From positions 223,445,409 to 223,509,408 of the forward strand of contig NC_084794.1 of NCBI RefSeq assembly GCF_963169125.1: 64,000 nucleotides of DNA, given 5' to 3'. The translations under genes were made by a program, and so were the position numbers. Origin of the DNA: Humulus lupulus. Taxonomy: Eukaryota; Streptophyta; Magnoliopsida; Rosales; Cannabaceae. Each line of letters opens with the position of its first letter. The stretch's first letter is position 1. This document shows positions 30,348 to 41,374 of the stretch, in pieces. A model generated the notes under the pieces. It was not told where the DNA came from and did not search any database. It saw only the letters and a list, made by a program, of their open reading frames with translations.

Positions 30348-33300
30348 GCTAGTAACAAGCAATTACAGGTTAGATTCCTATCCTCGATAGTATATGTTCT
30401 AGTATTGTTCAATTCGGGAACAACATACTCGTATATCTCGTTAGGAATGATAGAGAAATTAGACAAACCTTGTTAGTTGCCTTTGGGTAAAATAGTCCTA
30501 TCATTACGGATAGTACGAGGCATACCAATAAAAATCGAGGACGTAGAACTAGAAGGAGACCTGATGGAGTTGGAAATCAAAGACTTCGACATGATATTAG
30601 GCATGGACGGGCTAGCAAGGCATGGCGTAACCATTGATAGCAGACATAAGCAAGTGATGTTCGAGACTCTTGACGGTCAAAAACGATGCTATATGGGAAA
30701 AATTTTAGGGCTACATACGCCGCTTATTTCATCTCTCAAAGCTCAGAGGATGATAGAAAAAGGATGTCACGCATTCTTAGCTAGTGTTACACATGTGGTA
30801 AAGGGAACACCACTAAAGGTCGGAGATATACATATTGTAAGGGAATTTCCAGAGGTATTTCCTGATGACTTGCCATGATTACCGCCGATGCGGGAAATTG
30901 ACTCCACAATCGAATTAGTACTGGGCACCGAGCCTACCTCCAAGGCACCATACCGGATGGCTCCTACCGAACTCAAGGAGTTAAAGATGTAGTTAGAAGA
31001 ACTCTTAGACTTGGGTTTCATTAGAACGAGCCATTCGCTATGGGGAGCACCGGTACTATTTGTGAAGAAGAAGGATGGAAGCATGCGGATGTGTATAGAT
31101 TACCGCGAGCTTAATAAGGTGACAATTAGGAATAAGTACCCGCTACCCCGGATTGACAACTTGTTTGATCAACTCTGAGGAGCGACCGTGTTTTCAAAGA
31201 TTGATCTACGGTCCAAGTATCATCAACTCAAGGTACGGGAAGAGGATATTCCCAAGACAGCTTTTAGAACTCGTTATGGGCATTATGAGTTCTTGGTTAT
31301 GCCTTTTGGTCTTACCAACACTCCAGCCTCGTTTATGGACTTGATGAATAGGGTCTTCAAGGACTACTTAGATAAATTCGTCGTAATATTCATCGACGAC
31401 ATCTTAGTATACTCCAAGGATGAAGTCGAGCACGAGGAACATTTGAGGTTGATTTTGTCACGATTAAAGGAGCATCAACTCTATGCCAAGTTTAAGAAAT
31501 GCGTGTTTTGGCTTTCGCAAGTGGCATTCCTCGGGCATATTATATCAAAGGACGGAGTTGCAGTAGACCCATCAAAGGTAGAGGCCATGAAGGATTGGCC
31601 AAGACCAAAGAATGCATCCGAAGTAAGAAGCTTTCTGGGGTTAGCCGGTTATTATCGGAGGTTTGTAGAGGTTTTTTCTAAGATAGCCACTCCACTCACC
31701 AACCTAACCTGGAAACAGCTAAGATTCAACTGGAATGATAGATGTGAAGAAAGCTTCTAGTTGCTTAAGGACAAGTTGTGCTCAGCACCAGTACTCTGTG
31801 TACCAACACCCAACGATAAGTTCGTAGTCTACTGCGATGCATCGAAGCAAGGGTTGGATTGCGTGCTGATGTAGAATGACAAGGTGATAGCCTATGCCTC
31901 ACGGTAGCTGAAGGAGTACAAGCAACGCTATCCAACGCATCATATGGAGTTAGCAGCAGTGGTCTTTGCGTTGAAAATCTGGTGCCATTATCTTTACGAA
32001 GAGCGGTGCGAGATTTATACATACCACAAAAGTTTAAAGTACTTCTTTACTCAGAAGGAGCTCAACATGAGGCAGCGCAGGTCGTTAGAGCTAATGAAGG
32101 ATTACGACTGCAAAATCTTATACCACCCGGGAAAGGCAAACGTAGTTTCCAATGCGCTAAGTAGGAAGAGTTATGGAAGTTTAGCAGCACTAGCCGAAAT
32201 AGCAAAGCCGCTGAAGCAGGAGCTGATCAATGCCGGAATAGAAGTAGTTGTCGGCAAGCTGACTAATTTTTCTATCCAGTCAAATCTACTAGAAGATATA
32301 CGGATTGGGCAAGAGCATGATGACACATTAGCGGTACATATGGATGCAGTCAGAGAAGGCAAGGCCATAGATTTCTCAATATCAAGTCAAGGATTATTGA
32401 GATATAAGGATCGGGTATGCGTGCCAGATAATCAAGAGATTAAGATGGCGATTCTAGAAGAAGCACACAGTACCTCGTACTTAGTTCACTCAGGGTCAAC
32501 CAAGATGTCTCACGACATCAAGGCAATGTATTGGTGGCCAGGGATGAAGAAGGACATAGCAGAATTTGTGTCTAAGTGTCTAGTATGCCAGCAAGTGAAA
32601 GCAGAACATCAGCGGCCACAGGCTTATTGCAACCGCTTAACGTACCAAAATGGAAGTGGGACGATATAGCCATGGATTTCGTGACAAGTTTTCCACAAGC
32701 AGCATGATTCCGCTTGGGTATTAATAGATAGACTAACCAAGTCCGCTCATTTCCTTCCTGTTAAGACTTCATACATGGTGGACCAATACGCAGACATCTA
32801 AGTCCAAGAAATAGTACGACTGCATAGAATCTCTAAGACAATAGTATTCGATAGAGGATCAGTGTTTACATCAAGATCTTGGAGTAAGTATTTTTCGTTG
32901 ATAGAATTCTCCTACAACAATAGCTACCAGTATACAATCATGATGGCACCCTACAAGCTACTTTATGGAAGAAGGGTCGATCGTCGTTGCATTAGGATGA
33001 GGTAGGATAAAGGCAAATACTTGGACTTGAAGCTGTTAGAGGAGCTCAGGATGTAGTAGCGCTAATTAGAAAGTGTATGCTTGCTGCTCAAAGCCGTTAG
33101 AAAAGTTATGCGGATGCCAAGCGGCGTGATGTGGAATTCAAAGTCAGAGATCAAGTTTTCTTAAGAATATCTCCTATGAATGGTGTGAAGCGGTTCGGGA
33201 AGAAAGGCAAGCTTAGTCCCAGGTTTATAGGTCCTTTTGAGATATTGGACAAAGTGGGAGCAGTTGCATATAGATTAGCCCTACCGCCAGCTTTAGCAGA

Positions 33301-33565
33301 TAGTCATAATGTGTTTCACATCTCGATGTTGCATATATATGTGTCAGACCCTTCTCACGTCCTCAAGTACGATACGATAGCACTCCAGAAAGACTTGAGT
33401 TACGAGGAACGACCGGTTAGCACCCTAGATAGAGGGATGAAGCAGTTACGGTCCAAGAGTATTCCAATAGTCAAAGTCCTATGGAGTAATAGTTCTGAAC
33501 GAGAGGCAACGTGGGAGTTGGAGGAGGACATGCAAGGCCGGTATCCAAAATTATTTATTAAGTAA
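30348..33565 (+). pseudogene. pol: T7 protease-RT-RNase H-integrase, integrase deleted in part
   Basis: The same frame as gag continues to about 32620: protease FNSGTTYS (catalytic Asp now Asn, near 30409), MILGMDGLARHG, RT with [34 protein letters not shown] and intact FIDDILVYS (near 31390-31415), RNase H with DASKQGL and [10 protein letters not shown], and the integrase HHCC domain ([17 protein letters not shown]). A one-base loss near 32615 shifts the frame. The integrase core then has several stops and a deletion at 32882, relative to T6 36320-36457 (138 bp), that removes the catalytic Glu region (TDGQSER). The end, from 33131, is open: KGKLSPRFIGPFEIL, then the chromodomain-like ATWELEEDMQ, stop at 33565. 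Other stops lie near 30878, 31178, 31758, 31872 and 31906. Confidence 0.93.
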
Positions 33566-33590
33566 ATTTCGAGGAAAAAATTCTTTTAAG

Positions 33591-33601
33591 TAGGGGAGAA
33601 T
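33591..33601 (+). promoter_or_regulatory. T7 polypurine tract
   Basis: TAGGGGAGAAT directly before the 3' LTR, the primer site for plus-strand DNA. T6 has the identical tract. Confidence 0.85.
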
Positions 33602-35608
33602 TATAGAGTCCAAGAACCTTACTTAGCTAGTTAGATAGTAGTAGTAATAGTAATAGCTAGTAGTAGTTATAGTATGTTTATTACTGTGGATTTTGGTTCA
33701 AGCCGGGACTTAGTTGGAAACTCCTAGCAATAGTTATGGATTTTATAAGTTTAACCTATAGTTTAAGAATATTAATTATAACATAAGGTTTGGTTAATAT
33801 TGTTGGTTATTAATATGAAAATTATTATAACCTAAGGTTTAGATAGAGTCAATAAGAATATGACACTTGTCATGAGCATGGATATTCCTAAGGTTTAGAT
33901 AGAGCCAATAGGATTATGACATTTGTCATATTCATGATTATTAAGGAATTATTATTTTAATGATAAAATAAGGGAAATATAAGACTTAGTATTCACCAGA
34001 ATCTGTTAGGAGCATGACATTTGTCACAATTTTATTTATTTGTGGATTACGTTGTTATTTAGATAATTAAATATATTTTTCGTAACTTTAGGGTACTGTA
34101 ACTTCCGACCTATTTTTGACCTAGTTATGTTATGAATTTCGAAAAATAGTATTTCTAGAAAGTTGTAGATAATTTAATTATCTTTCTAATGGTATAAATA
34201 TGGTCTAAATCGGAGTCCTAAAACTTTAGTTATGTTGATTTTACTGCAGGTGAGTTTAGAGTAACGAGATTTAGGGAGTTAGAAGTTAAGATTCTATTTG
34301 TTTTTAAAAATCAAGCTTTGACTCCTTAAACCTCTCTTTGAACAATTTGACCAAGTCCTTTGACTAAAGAATATTCAAATATTTTCAATTAAATTCATTA
34401 TTTTTATTCAAAGCCAAAAAGAAGATTTTTATTCCTATAACTCTATAAATAGGACCTAGTACCCAGCCATTTATTCATTCATCAAGCTAAGTTAAGAGTC
34501 TACAAGCTGTTGGGTTTACTTTGGAGTGTTAAACACTTGGGTTGGGGTCATAAGCTTTATCATCTTAAGCTTATTAAACGCTTGGGAAGTAAGGTTTATA
34601 GTGTATTTCGGTTTCGAGGTGTAGTTCGGTCATAGAAGCATTCAAAGGTATTCCTAATTCTTTGTTCCTTTCGGTATTGTTTCAATTAGTTTTTATAGTT
34701 TGTTTCTACTCAAATCCTAACTCAGTATTCTTTATCTTGATTAGGCATCTAAGTTTTTTGAACTTGGGGTTCTTGTTGGTAAGTATTTTCTCGATGGTTT
34801 AGCTCATGCTTTTCATCTCTTTTCTTTTTAGAATACTCACCTCTCTACTAATGGTTTTTAGGAGTGTTCCAAAATCCCGACCTTGTTCTCATCATCTCGA
34901 TATTTTGGTATGGAAAATAGGGTAGTTCTTATGTGATATGTGCTATAGTATGATTTTATGTGTTATGATGTATGCATGTTTTGGGGCTTATAGTTGTTAT
35001 ATAGCAAACCCTATCACATTTATGTTTTGGGGCTTATAGTTTCTATATAGCAAACTCCAATAGTTATATGTTTTTGGGGCTTATAGTTTCTTAACTAGCA
35101 AACCTCATTGTAGTTTGAGGCTTATAGTTTCTTAGTTAGCAAACCCCAATAGTTACCGTGTACATGGGTTAGTATATGATATATGTTTCGTGCTTGTAGT
35201 AGATTTTCCTTGCTGGGCATTAGGCTCATTCCTTTATGTTTTATATGTACAGGAAAATAGTTAAGGCAGCGGGAAGGTTCTTGGCAGCTTGGGAATGTGT
35301 ATTGAGGGAGAATGGAAATCGGTGGACTGCGCGAATGATTCGAGGATGAAGTTGTTTAAGTCTTTTAAATTATGATTTTTATGTATTTCCGCACTTAATA
35401 TTATAACCATTTTATTTACGATTTAAGTTATGTTCTGTTTTATTTTCAAAACAATGGGATCCCATATTCTACTATGAATTTTATGTATTTTAACTCTTTA
35501 CAGTTTTTAATAAAGTTATGGTTTTTTTATATGTATGTTTTCTTAAAATTAGTGTCTTTGTATAGTAGTTATTAATGGTCCAAAGTCTAGAATAGTTGGG
35601 TCGTTACA
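33602..35608 (+). repeat. T7 3' LTR (2007 bp)
   Basis: Starts TATAGAGTCC (the terminal TG has become TA) and ends GGGTCGTTACA. TATA box at 34443-34451, hairpin array at 34983-35152, poly(A) signal at 35509-35514. Followed by the target-site copy CTAGC. Confidence 0.94.
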
Positions 35609-35613
35609 CTAGC

Positions 35614-37140
35614 AGCACTAGCCGGAATAGAAAAGCTGCTAGAAAACGAGCTGATTAGTGCCGGAATAGAAGTAGTCATCGGTAAGCTGGCTAACTTGTC
35701 TATCCAGTCAAGTCTGTTAGAAGATATACGGATCAGGCAAGGGCATGATGACACATTAGTAGCACAAATGGATACAATTAGAGAAGGGAAGGCCACGAAT
35801 ATCTCAATATCAAGTCAAGGGTTATTGAGATATAAGGATCGAGCATGCGTGCCAAATGATCAAAGGATTAAGATGACGATTTTAGAAAAAGCGCACAGTA
35901 CCCCATACTCAGTTCACCTAGGGTCGACCAAGATGACTCATGACGTTAAGGCGATGTATTGGTGGCCAGGAATGAAGAAGGATATAGCAGAATTTGTGTA
36001 TAAGTGTTTAGTATGCCAGCAAGTGAAAGCAGAACATCAGCGGCCTGCAGGCTTATTGCAACCACTTAGCATACTATAATGGAAATGGGACGATATAGCC
36101 ATGGATTTCATGACGGGTTTGCCACGAACAAGTAAGAAGCTTGATTCAGCTTGGGTAGTAGTAGATAGACTAACCAAGTCAGCTCATTTCCTGCCTATCA
36201 AAACTTCATACACAGGGGATAAATACGCAGACATCTATGTCCAAGAAATAGTGCGGTTGCATGGAATCCCTAAGACAATAGTATCTGATAGAGGATCGGT
36301 GTTTACGTCGAGATTTTGGTGAAGCTTACAGCAAGCCATGGGTACTAAGTGAAGTCTTAATACAGCATTTCATCCTCAGACAGATGGTCAGTCCGAGCGT
36401 ACCATACAGATTTTAGAAGATATGCGCGCTTGTGTACTTGATTTCAGAGGATCATGGAATAAGTACTTACCGCTAATAGAATTCTCCTACAACAATAGCT
36501 GCCAGTCAACTATCGGGGTGGCACCTTATGAGCTACTTTATGGAAGGAGGTGTTGAACACCGTTACATTGAGACGAGGTAGGAGAAAGGAAAATTCTTGG
36601 TCCCGAAGCTGTTAGAAGAGCTCAGGAAGCAGTAGCGCTGATTAGAAAGTGTATGCTTGCTGCTCAAATCCTTCAGAAAAGTTATGTGGATGCCAAGCGA
36701 CGTGATGTGGAATTCAAGGTCGGAGATCAAGTCTTCCTAAGGATATCACCTATGAAAGGTGTGAAGCGGTTTGGGAAGAAAGGCAAGCTTAGTCCCCGGT
36801 TTATAGGTCCTTTTGAGATATTGGAAAAAGTGGGAGCAGTTGCATATAGATTACCCTATCGCCTGCTCTAGCAGATAGCCACAATGTGTTCCACATCTCG
36901 ATTCTATGAAAGTATGTGTCAGACCCATCTCACGTCCTCAAGTACGATACGATAGCACTCCAGAAAGACTTGAGTTACAAGGAACGACCGGTTAGCATCC
37001 TAGATAGAGGGATGAAGTAGTTACGGTCCAAAAGTATTCCAATAGTCAAAGTCCTATGGAGTAATAGTTCTGAACGGGAGGCAACGTGGGAGTTGGAGGA
37101 GGACATGCAAGCTCGGTATCCGGAGTTGTTTGGTAAGTAA
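35614..37140 (+). pseudogene. pol: T6 integrase and chromodomain-like tail
   Basis: Continuation of T6 pol after T7. The HHCC zinc domain is visible ([17 protein letters not shown]). The catalytic core has MDFMTGLPR, SDRGSVFTSRFW and HPQTDGQSERT, so the D,D,E residues are all present. Then come PLIEFSYNNS, PYELLYGRR and KGKLSPRFIGPFEIL. Stops lie near 36077, 36320, 36350 and 36555. A one-base loss near 36860 shifts the frame before the chromodomain-like end (VLWSNSSEREATWELEEDMQ, stop at 37138-37140). By family this joins element DNA to chromatin. It serves as the reference for the integrase deletion in T7. Confidence 0.92.
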
Positions 37141-37165
37141 ATTTTGAGGATGAAATTCTTTGTAG

Positions 37166-37176
37166 TAGGGGAGAAT
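37166..37176 (+). promoter_or_regulatory. T6 polypurine tract
   Basis: TAGGGGAGAAT immediately before the 3' LTR, identical to T7. Confidence 0.85.
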
Positions 37177-39453
37177 TGTAGAGTCTCCGAATGTTTACTT
37201 AGCAAGATAGTAGCAGTACTAGTAGCAAGAGCAGTAGTAGTAGCAGTAGTAGAAGTAGAAGTAGTAGTAGGAGGAGTAGCAGTAGCAGTAGCAGTAGTAG
37301 TACCAGTAGCAGTAGCAGTAGCAGTAGCAGTAGAAGTAGCAGTGCAGTAGCAGTAGCAGTAGCAATAGCAGTAGAAGTAGTAGTAGCAATAGCAGTAACA
37401 GTAGCAATAGCAGTAGCTGTAGCAGTAGCAGTAGCAGTAGCAGTAGCAGTAGCAGTAGCAGCAGTAGCAGTAGCAGTAGCAGTAGCAGTAGCAGCAGCAG
37501 CAGCAGTAGCAGTAGCAGTAGCAGTAGCAGTGTGGATTTTGGTTCAAGCCGGGACTTAGTTGAACACTTGTAGAAACATTTATAGATTTTATAAGTTTAA
37601 CCTATACTTTAAGAATATTAATTATAGCATAAGGTTTGATTTATATAGCTTATTATAAAGATGTCATTTATTATACTATAAGGTTTAGATAGGATTAATA
37701 AGATTATGACACTTGTCATGTGTAAGTTTATTTAAGGATTTAATTATAGTTTAAGTAAAATAAAGTTCAAGAAAACTCTAAAATCTTCCATGACCAATAA
37801 GAGCATGACATTTTTCACAACCTTGTTTATTTGAGGATTTAAGTGGATAATTTAGAAATAGAGGTTTCTAGAACTTCTAGACCCTTCCAGAACCTGCTGG
37901 AATCTCGTATTACTCAGTCAAACTTGTTTTATCATTTCAAATTAGGCTGATAATGTGTAATTACGTGTTTAATATATTCACGTATGTCGATATATCACAG
38001 CGTAGGAGCTGATATATCACCACACGGGGAATACGAAAAACACATGAACTTCGCACAAACGCATCGACGAACCCTCAAGATATAAGCCCAGGCGATATAT
38101 TTCCTACAATGGGTGATATATCAGCTCTAGGGTTACATTTTCAAATGATTTTGAAACCGAGCTCAATTCATTCCTTAACTGCTTGACCAGCCTCTGAACG
38201 TTTTGACCGAGTCTTAAGCCTCTGTTGAACGAATATTCAAATATTTTTCAATTAATATTCATTATTTTTATTCAAGCTAAACGGAGGTAGTTCACTCCTT
38301 GAACTCTATAAATAGGACCTAGTACCCAGCCATTTCTCTCATTCTTCAAGTTGTGTTCAGAGCCATCAAGCTGCTAGGATTACTATAGAGTGTTAAACAC
38401 TTGGGTTGGGGTATAAGCTTTATCATCTTAAGCTTTATAAGCACTTGGGAAGTAAGATAATAGTGTGTTTTTCAATATCGAGGTGTAGTTCGGTTCTAGT
38501 ACATCCAAAGGTATTCCTAATCTTAAGTTCATTTTTGTATATTTCTTTAATTTCTCTTAGTTTTCTTCACTCAAATCCTAAGTCATTGTTTCCATTCTTG
38601 GTTAGGTATTTAAGTTCTTTGATCTTAAGGTTTCTTTTCGGTAAGTTTTATCTTGGTGGTTTAGCTCATTTCCCTATCATCTCTTAGAAATACTCACCTT
38701 CTTATTATTGGTTTTAGGAGTGTTCCAAATTCCGTCCTTGCTCTCAAATCCCGGTATTAGTAAGGAAAATAGGATAGAATTTATATGTTTATATGATATG
38801 TTATGCTATTTTATGTTATGTTATCTCATGTTACATTAGGTATAGTATGTTTATAGACCTTGGACATATGACTTGTATAGCTAACAAGCCCCAATAAATT
38901 ATGGGCATATGACTTGCTTGGCTAGCAAGCCCCACAAATCTATTGGGCATATGACTTGTTTAGTTTACAAGCCCCAAGTAGTATAATGGCCATTGTAGTA
39001 GTATATGACATATCTTTTTAGTATATGTTCATGATATAATTTATGTGTATGTCTTATGTTTTTAGTAGATTTTCCTTGCTGAGCATTAGGCTCATTCCTT
39101 TATTTTTATGTATGCAGGAAAATAGTTATGGCGGCGCAAGGATTCTTGGCAGCTTGGGGTTGTGTATTGAGGAAGAATGGATTCGGTGGACTACGTGAAC
39201 GATTCGAGGACGACGTTATTTTCATTCTTTTTAATTATGTTTCTATGTATTTTCCGCACTTGGTTTTGTAAACAATTTTAAAGTTATGTTTTATTTTTTT
39301 CAAACAATTGGGATCCCATATCCCGAATTTATGAATTTCAACACTATAGTTTTTAATAAAGTTATGAATGTTTCGTATGTGTGTGTGTTCTTAAAGTATC
39401 TATATATAGTAGTTTTAATGGTCCAAAGTCTTAGAATTAGTTAGGTCATTACA
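37177..39453 (+). repeat. T6 3' LTR (2277 bp) with microsatellite
   Basis: Starts TGTAGAGTCTCC and ends AGGTCATTACA. It is 260 bp longer than the 5' LTR because of an AGC/AGT repeat at 37205-37530. TATA box at 38306-38314, hairpin array near 38861-38975, poly(A) signal at 39355-39360. Palindromes of the 5' LTR are mutated here (for example GATATATCAC near 37985). Confidence 0.93.
37205..37530 (+). repeat. AGC/AGT microsatellite, about 325 bp
   Basis: Runs of AGTAGC and AGCAGT hexamers with interruptions. The 5' LTR has only about 30 bp of AGT repeat at the same place, so expansion took place after insertion and only in this LTR. Confidence 0.92.
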
Positions 39454-39783
39454 AACTATTCTGCTAATCCACTCACTAGGATCACCTCGAGTCATATACT
39501 GCAAATATATCCACATAATAATGTGGTCCCAACCATTTAACACATATAATCGCATTTATACCCTCAACGGGACAAAATCAAAATATGCCCTTCTGAACAA
39601 GAACGGGCCCACATGCATATTTAATACTCACAAACATGCATATAAATATATTCATATTATCATATAAATCATGCATGCCACATAGTCATGCATTTAATTA
39701 ATTAATCACACATATATTCGATTATGCCCTCCCAGCACGCTAATCAAAGCATTAAACCTTATTAGCATTTCTGTGATGTTACA
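39454..39783 (-). repeat. T5 5' LTR, 5' part (330 bp)
   Basis: On the minus strand it begins TGTAACATCACAGAAATG (ending at 39783) and continues with GCTGGGAGGGCATAAT and ACTCGAGGTGATCCTAG, matching T1 LTR 1338-1590. It joins to 20126 when T6 and one 5-bp target copy are removed. The flank TTTCC (39784-39788) is the visible half of T5's own target duplication. Confidence 0.92.
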
Positions 39784-40945
39784 TTTCCATACACAAGGTT
39801 TTAACTCATTTGTGGTACATACAAAGCATTAGTGAATAGAACCTTCTTTCCATAAGTGAAGAATAGATCAATAGTTCCCTTGCCTTCAACCTTGGACCTT
39901 TTCTTATTGCCCATTTAAATTTCATGCCCTACCTTTGAAGTTTCAAAGGTCTTGAATAGAGATCTATCATAAGTAACATGGATGGTGTCACAAGTATCAT
40001 ACCAGCAACCTTTTATCTTTCCATGTATGCATTATTCTCACTTAGTGTTGCCACTAATTCTTCTTTGGTTGAATTCACATTTGGCTCATTATGGTGGCTC
40101 CTCTTGAACCTACAATACCTTGCAAAATAGTCATTCTTTCCACACACAAAGCAAGGTCCTTTGGAACTCTTTAATTGACCTTCATTCTTCTTAGGTCACA
40201 AGGGTTTGTAACCCTTGCCTTTATTCTTCCTAATTCATTTGTCTTTGTTCTTGTTGGGAGGTTTAGCCACAACATTGGCCTTAGAAGTCTCTCCATTAGA
40301 CTATTCCACATTCTTATCTCTAGAACGGGATTCCTCCTCAATCCTCAAGTGTTTGAGAATTTCCTCCAAGGAAATCTCCTCATTCTTGTGGAGGATTTTC
40401 TTTTTACAGCCCCTCCAAGATAGAGGCAACTTGGCTATGATAGCACAAACAAGTAATTATTCCAACAATACAATATTAAGGGTAGATAAGTTATTTACAA
40501 TAATTTGTAATTCATGTATTTTGGGTAGTAGTGGTTTCACATCATAAAACTTAAATTCCATATATTGAGTAATAAGGAATTTCTTTGTATCTTCTTCTTC
40601 TGCTTTGTATTTGTTCTCTAATTCCTCCCAAATACCCTTAGCAGTCTTTGTGTTGGTGTAAAGATCATACAACCGGTCCAAGGGAGCATTGAGAATGTCA
40701 CCCCTACAAATAAGTTCATCTTCTTCAGATTTCTTCCTTTCTTTGATGAATTCTTGAGTGTCATCTTATTTGGCGAGTTCTATGACCTTTAGATCCTTGT
40801 TTAGGACGTAAAACATCTTGAGAATAGCTAACAAAAATATTATCTTGTCTTGCCAATGCACAAAGTTATTTCCATCAAATCTATCCAACCTAACAAAGTC
40901 TTTTGTCATGGATTTCAAAGTCAAAATAGAAGATGATTCTTCCAT
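39784..40945 (-). pseudogene. gag: T8 copia Gag and protease, broken
   Basis: Starts MEESSSILTLKSM at 40945. Copia gag motifs follow: RLDRFDGNNFVHWQDK (near 40895-40845), LDRLYDLYTNTKTAKGIWEELE and ENKYKAEEEDTKKFLI (40680-40580), KPLLPKIHELQIIVNNL, and a zinc knuckle CFVCGKNDYFARYC (near 40160) whose His is Tyr. In a shifted frame the protease follows with WYDTCDTIHVT (near 39995), where active copies have D-S-G-A/C-T. Then comes GNKKRSKVEGKGTI, and homology stops at 39784. Stops lie near 40766 and 40460. Function by family: particle protein and its processing protease. Capsid and protease are both inactive here. Confidence 0.88.
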
Positions 40946-40978
40946 GAGGATGTATCTCATAGAATAGAGAATTTGATT
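39784..40978 (-). mobile_element. T8: Ty1/copia element, gag and protease part
   Basis: Minus-strand gag and protease of a copia element, cut on the left by T5. A probable LTR end lies at 40979 (minus strand reads CTCCCAACA), only 33 bases before the gag ATG. The probable LTR goes on to about 44.4 kb, split by T9. The rest of pol should lie left of the window, beyond T5. Confidence 0.85.
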
Positions 40979-41374
40979 GTTGGGAGAGAGTGAGAATACA
41001 CCACCAAAATAATAAGAATCTACACACAATAACACTTGACAAAGTCCAAGAAAAGATTGAGATAGAGATAATACAAACCCTAGTTGTAGAACAAAACTCT
41101 TGTTCTTTTTGCAAGGTTCAAACCCTTGTTAGAACACCACTTTTGACTTTTGATGAAGAAAACCAAGGCTTATACATGAGATGAATCGCTATCCAAATTC
41201 TTTATTTTCTAGCCCTTGGTGAATGCTTGAGGCTTTCTCTAGTCAGAAAGAGAAGTGAGAATGAGCAAGCCTTGAAATTCACAAAGATAAGCACTTTCTT
41301 TATGAATTTCTTGGAGAAAACTAATGATCTTGAGAGCTAGAGAGAGAGGTTAGAGAGAGATTTGAAAGAGTGAT
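40979..41374 (-). repeat. T8 probable 5' LTR, R/U5 side
   Basis: Non-coding stretch between the gag leader and T9. The minus strand ends CTCTCCCAACA at 40979. Its other side resumes at 43996. I did not find a clear primer site next to it, so the boundary is tentative. Confidence 0.5.

Larger units (their letters stand above)
26401..35608 (+). mobile_element. T7: Tekay-like gypsy element nested in T6
   Basis: A 9208-bp element of the T6 family: LTR 26401-28434, primer site, leader without the extra ORF, gag 29106, pol to 33565, polypurine tract and LTR 33602-35608. It is flanked by a perfect 5-bp target-site duplication CTAGC (26396-26400 and 35609-35613). When one copy is removed, the T6 pol frame rejoins. 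LTRs look only a few percent apart by eye, so this is a younger insertion than T6. Confidence 0.95.
20127..39453 (+). mobile_element. T6: Tekay-like gypsy element with extra ORF, split by T7
   Basis: A complete but decayed element: 5' LTR 20127-22143, primer site 22146-22157, extra ORF 22294-22761, gag-protease 23295-24686, pol 24687-26400 and 35614-37140, polypurine tract, 3' LTR 37177-39453. Without T7 and its duplicated 5 bp it is about 10.1 kb. It is inserted in the T5 LTR between GACTA and AACTA. T7 is inserted in its RNase H to integrase linker. The two LTRs differ clearly by eye, more than those of T7, as expected for the older element. Confidence 0.93.

Noticed and set aside
36975..37547. 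Open frame of 190 codons on the minus strand with long Cys-Tyr repeats
   Set aside because: It is only the translation of the AGC/AGT microsatellite in the T6 3' LTR; the 5' LTR has no such frame.
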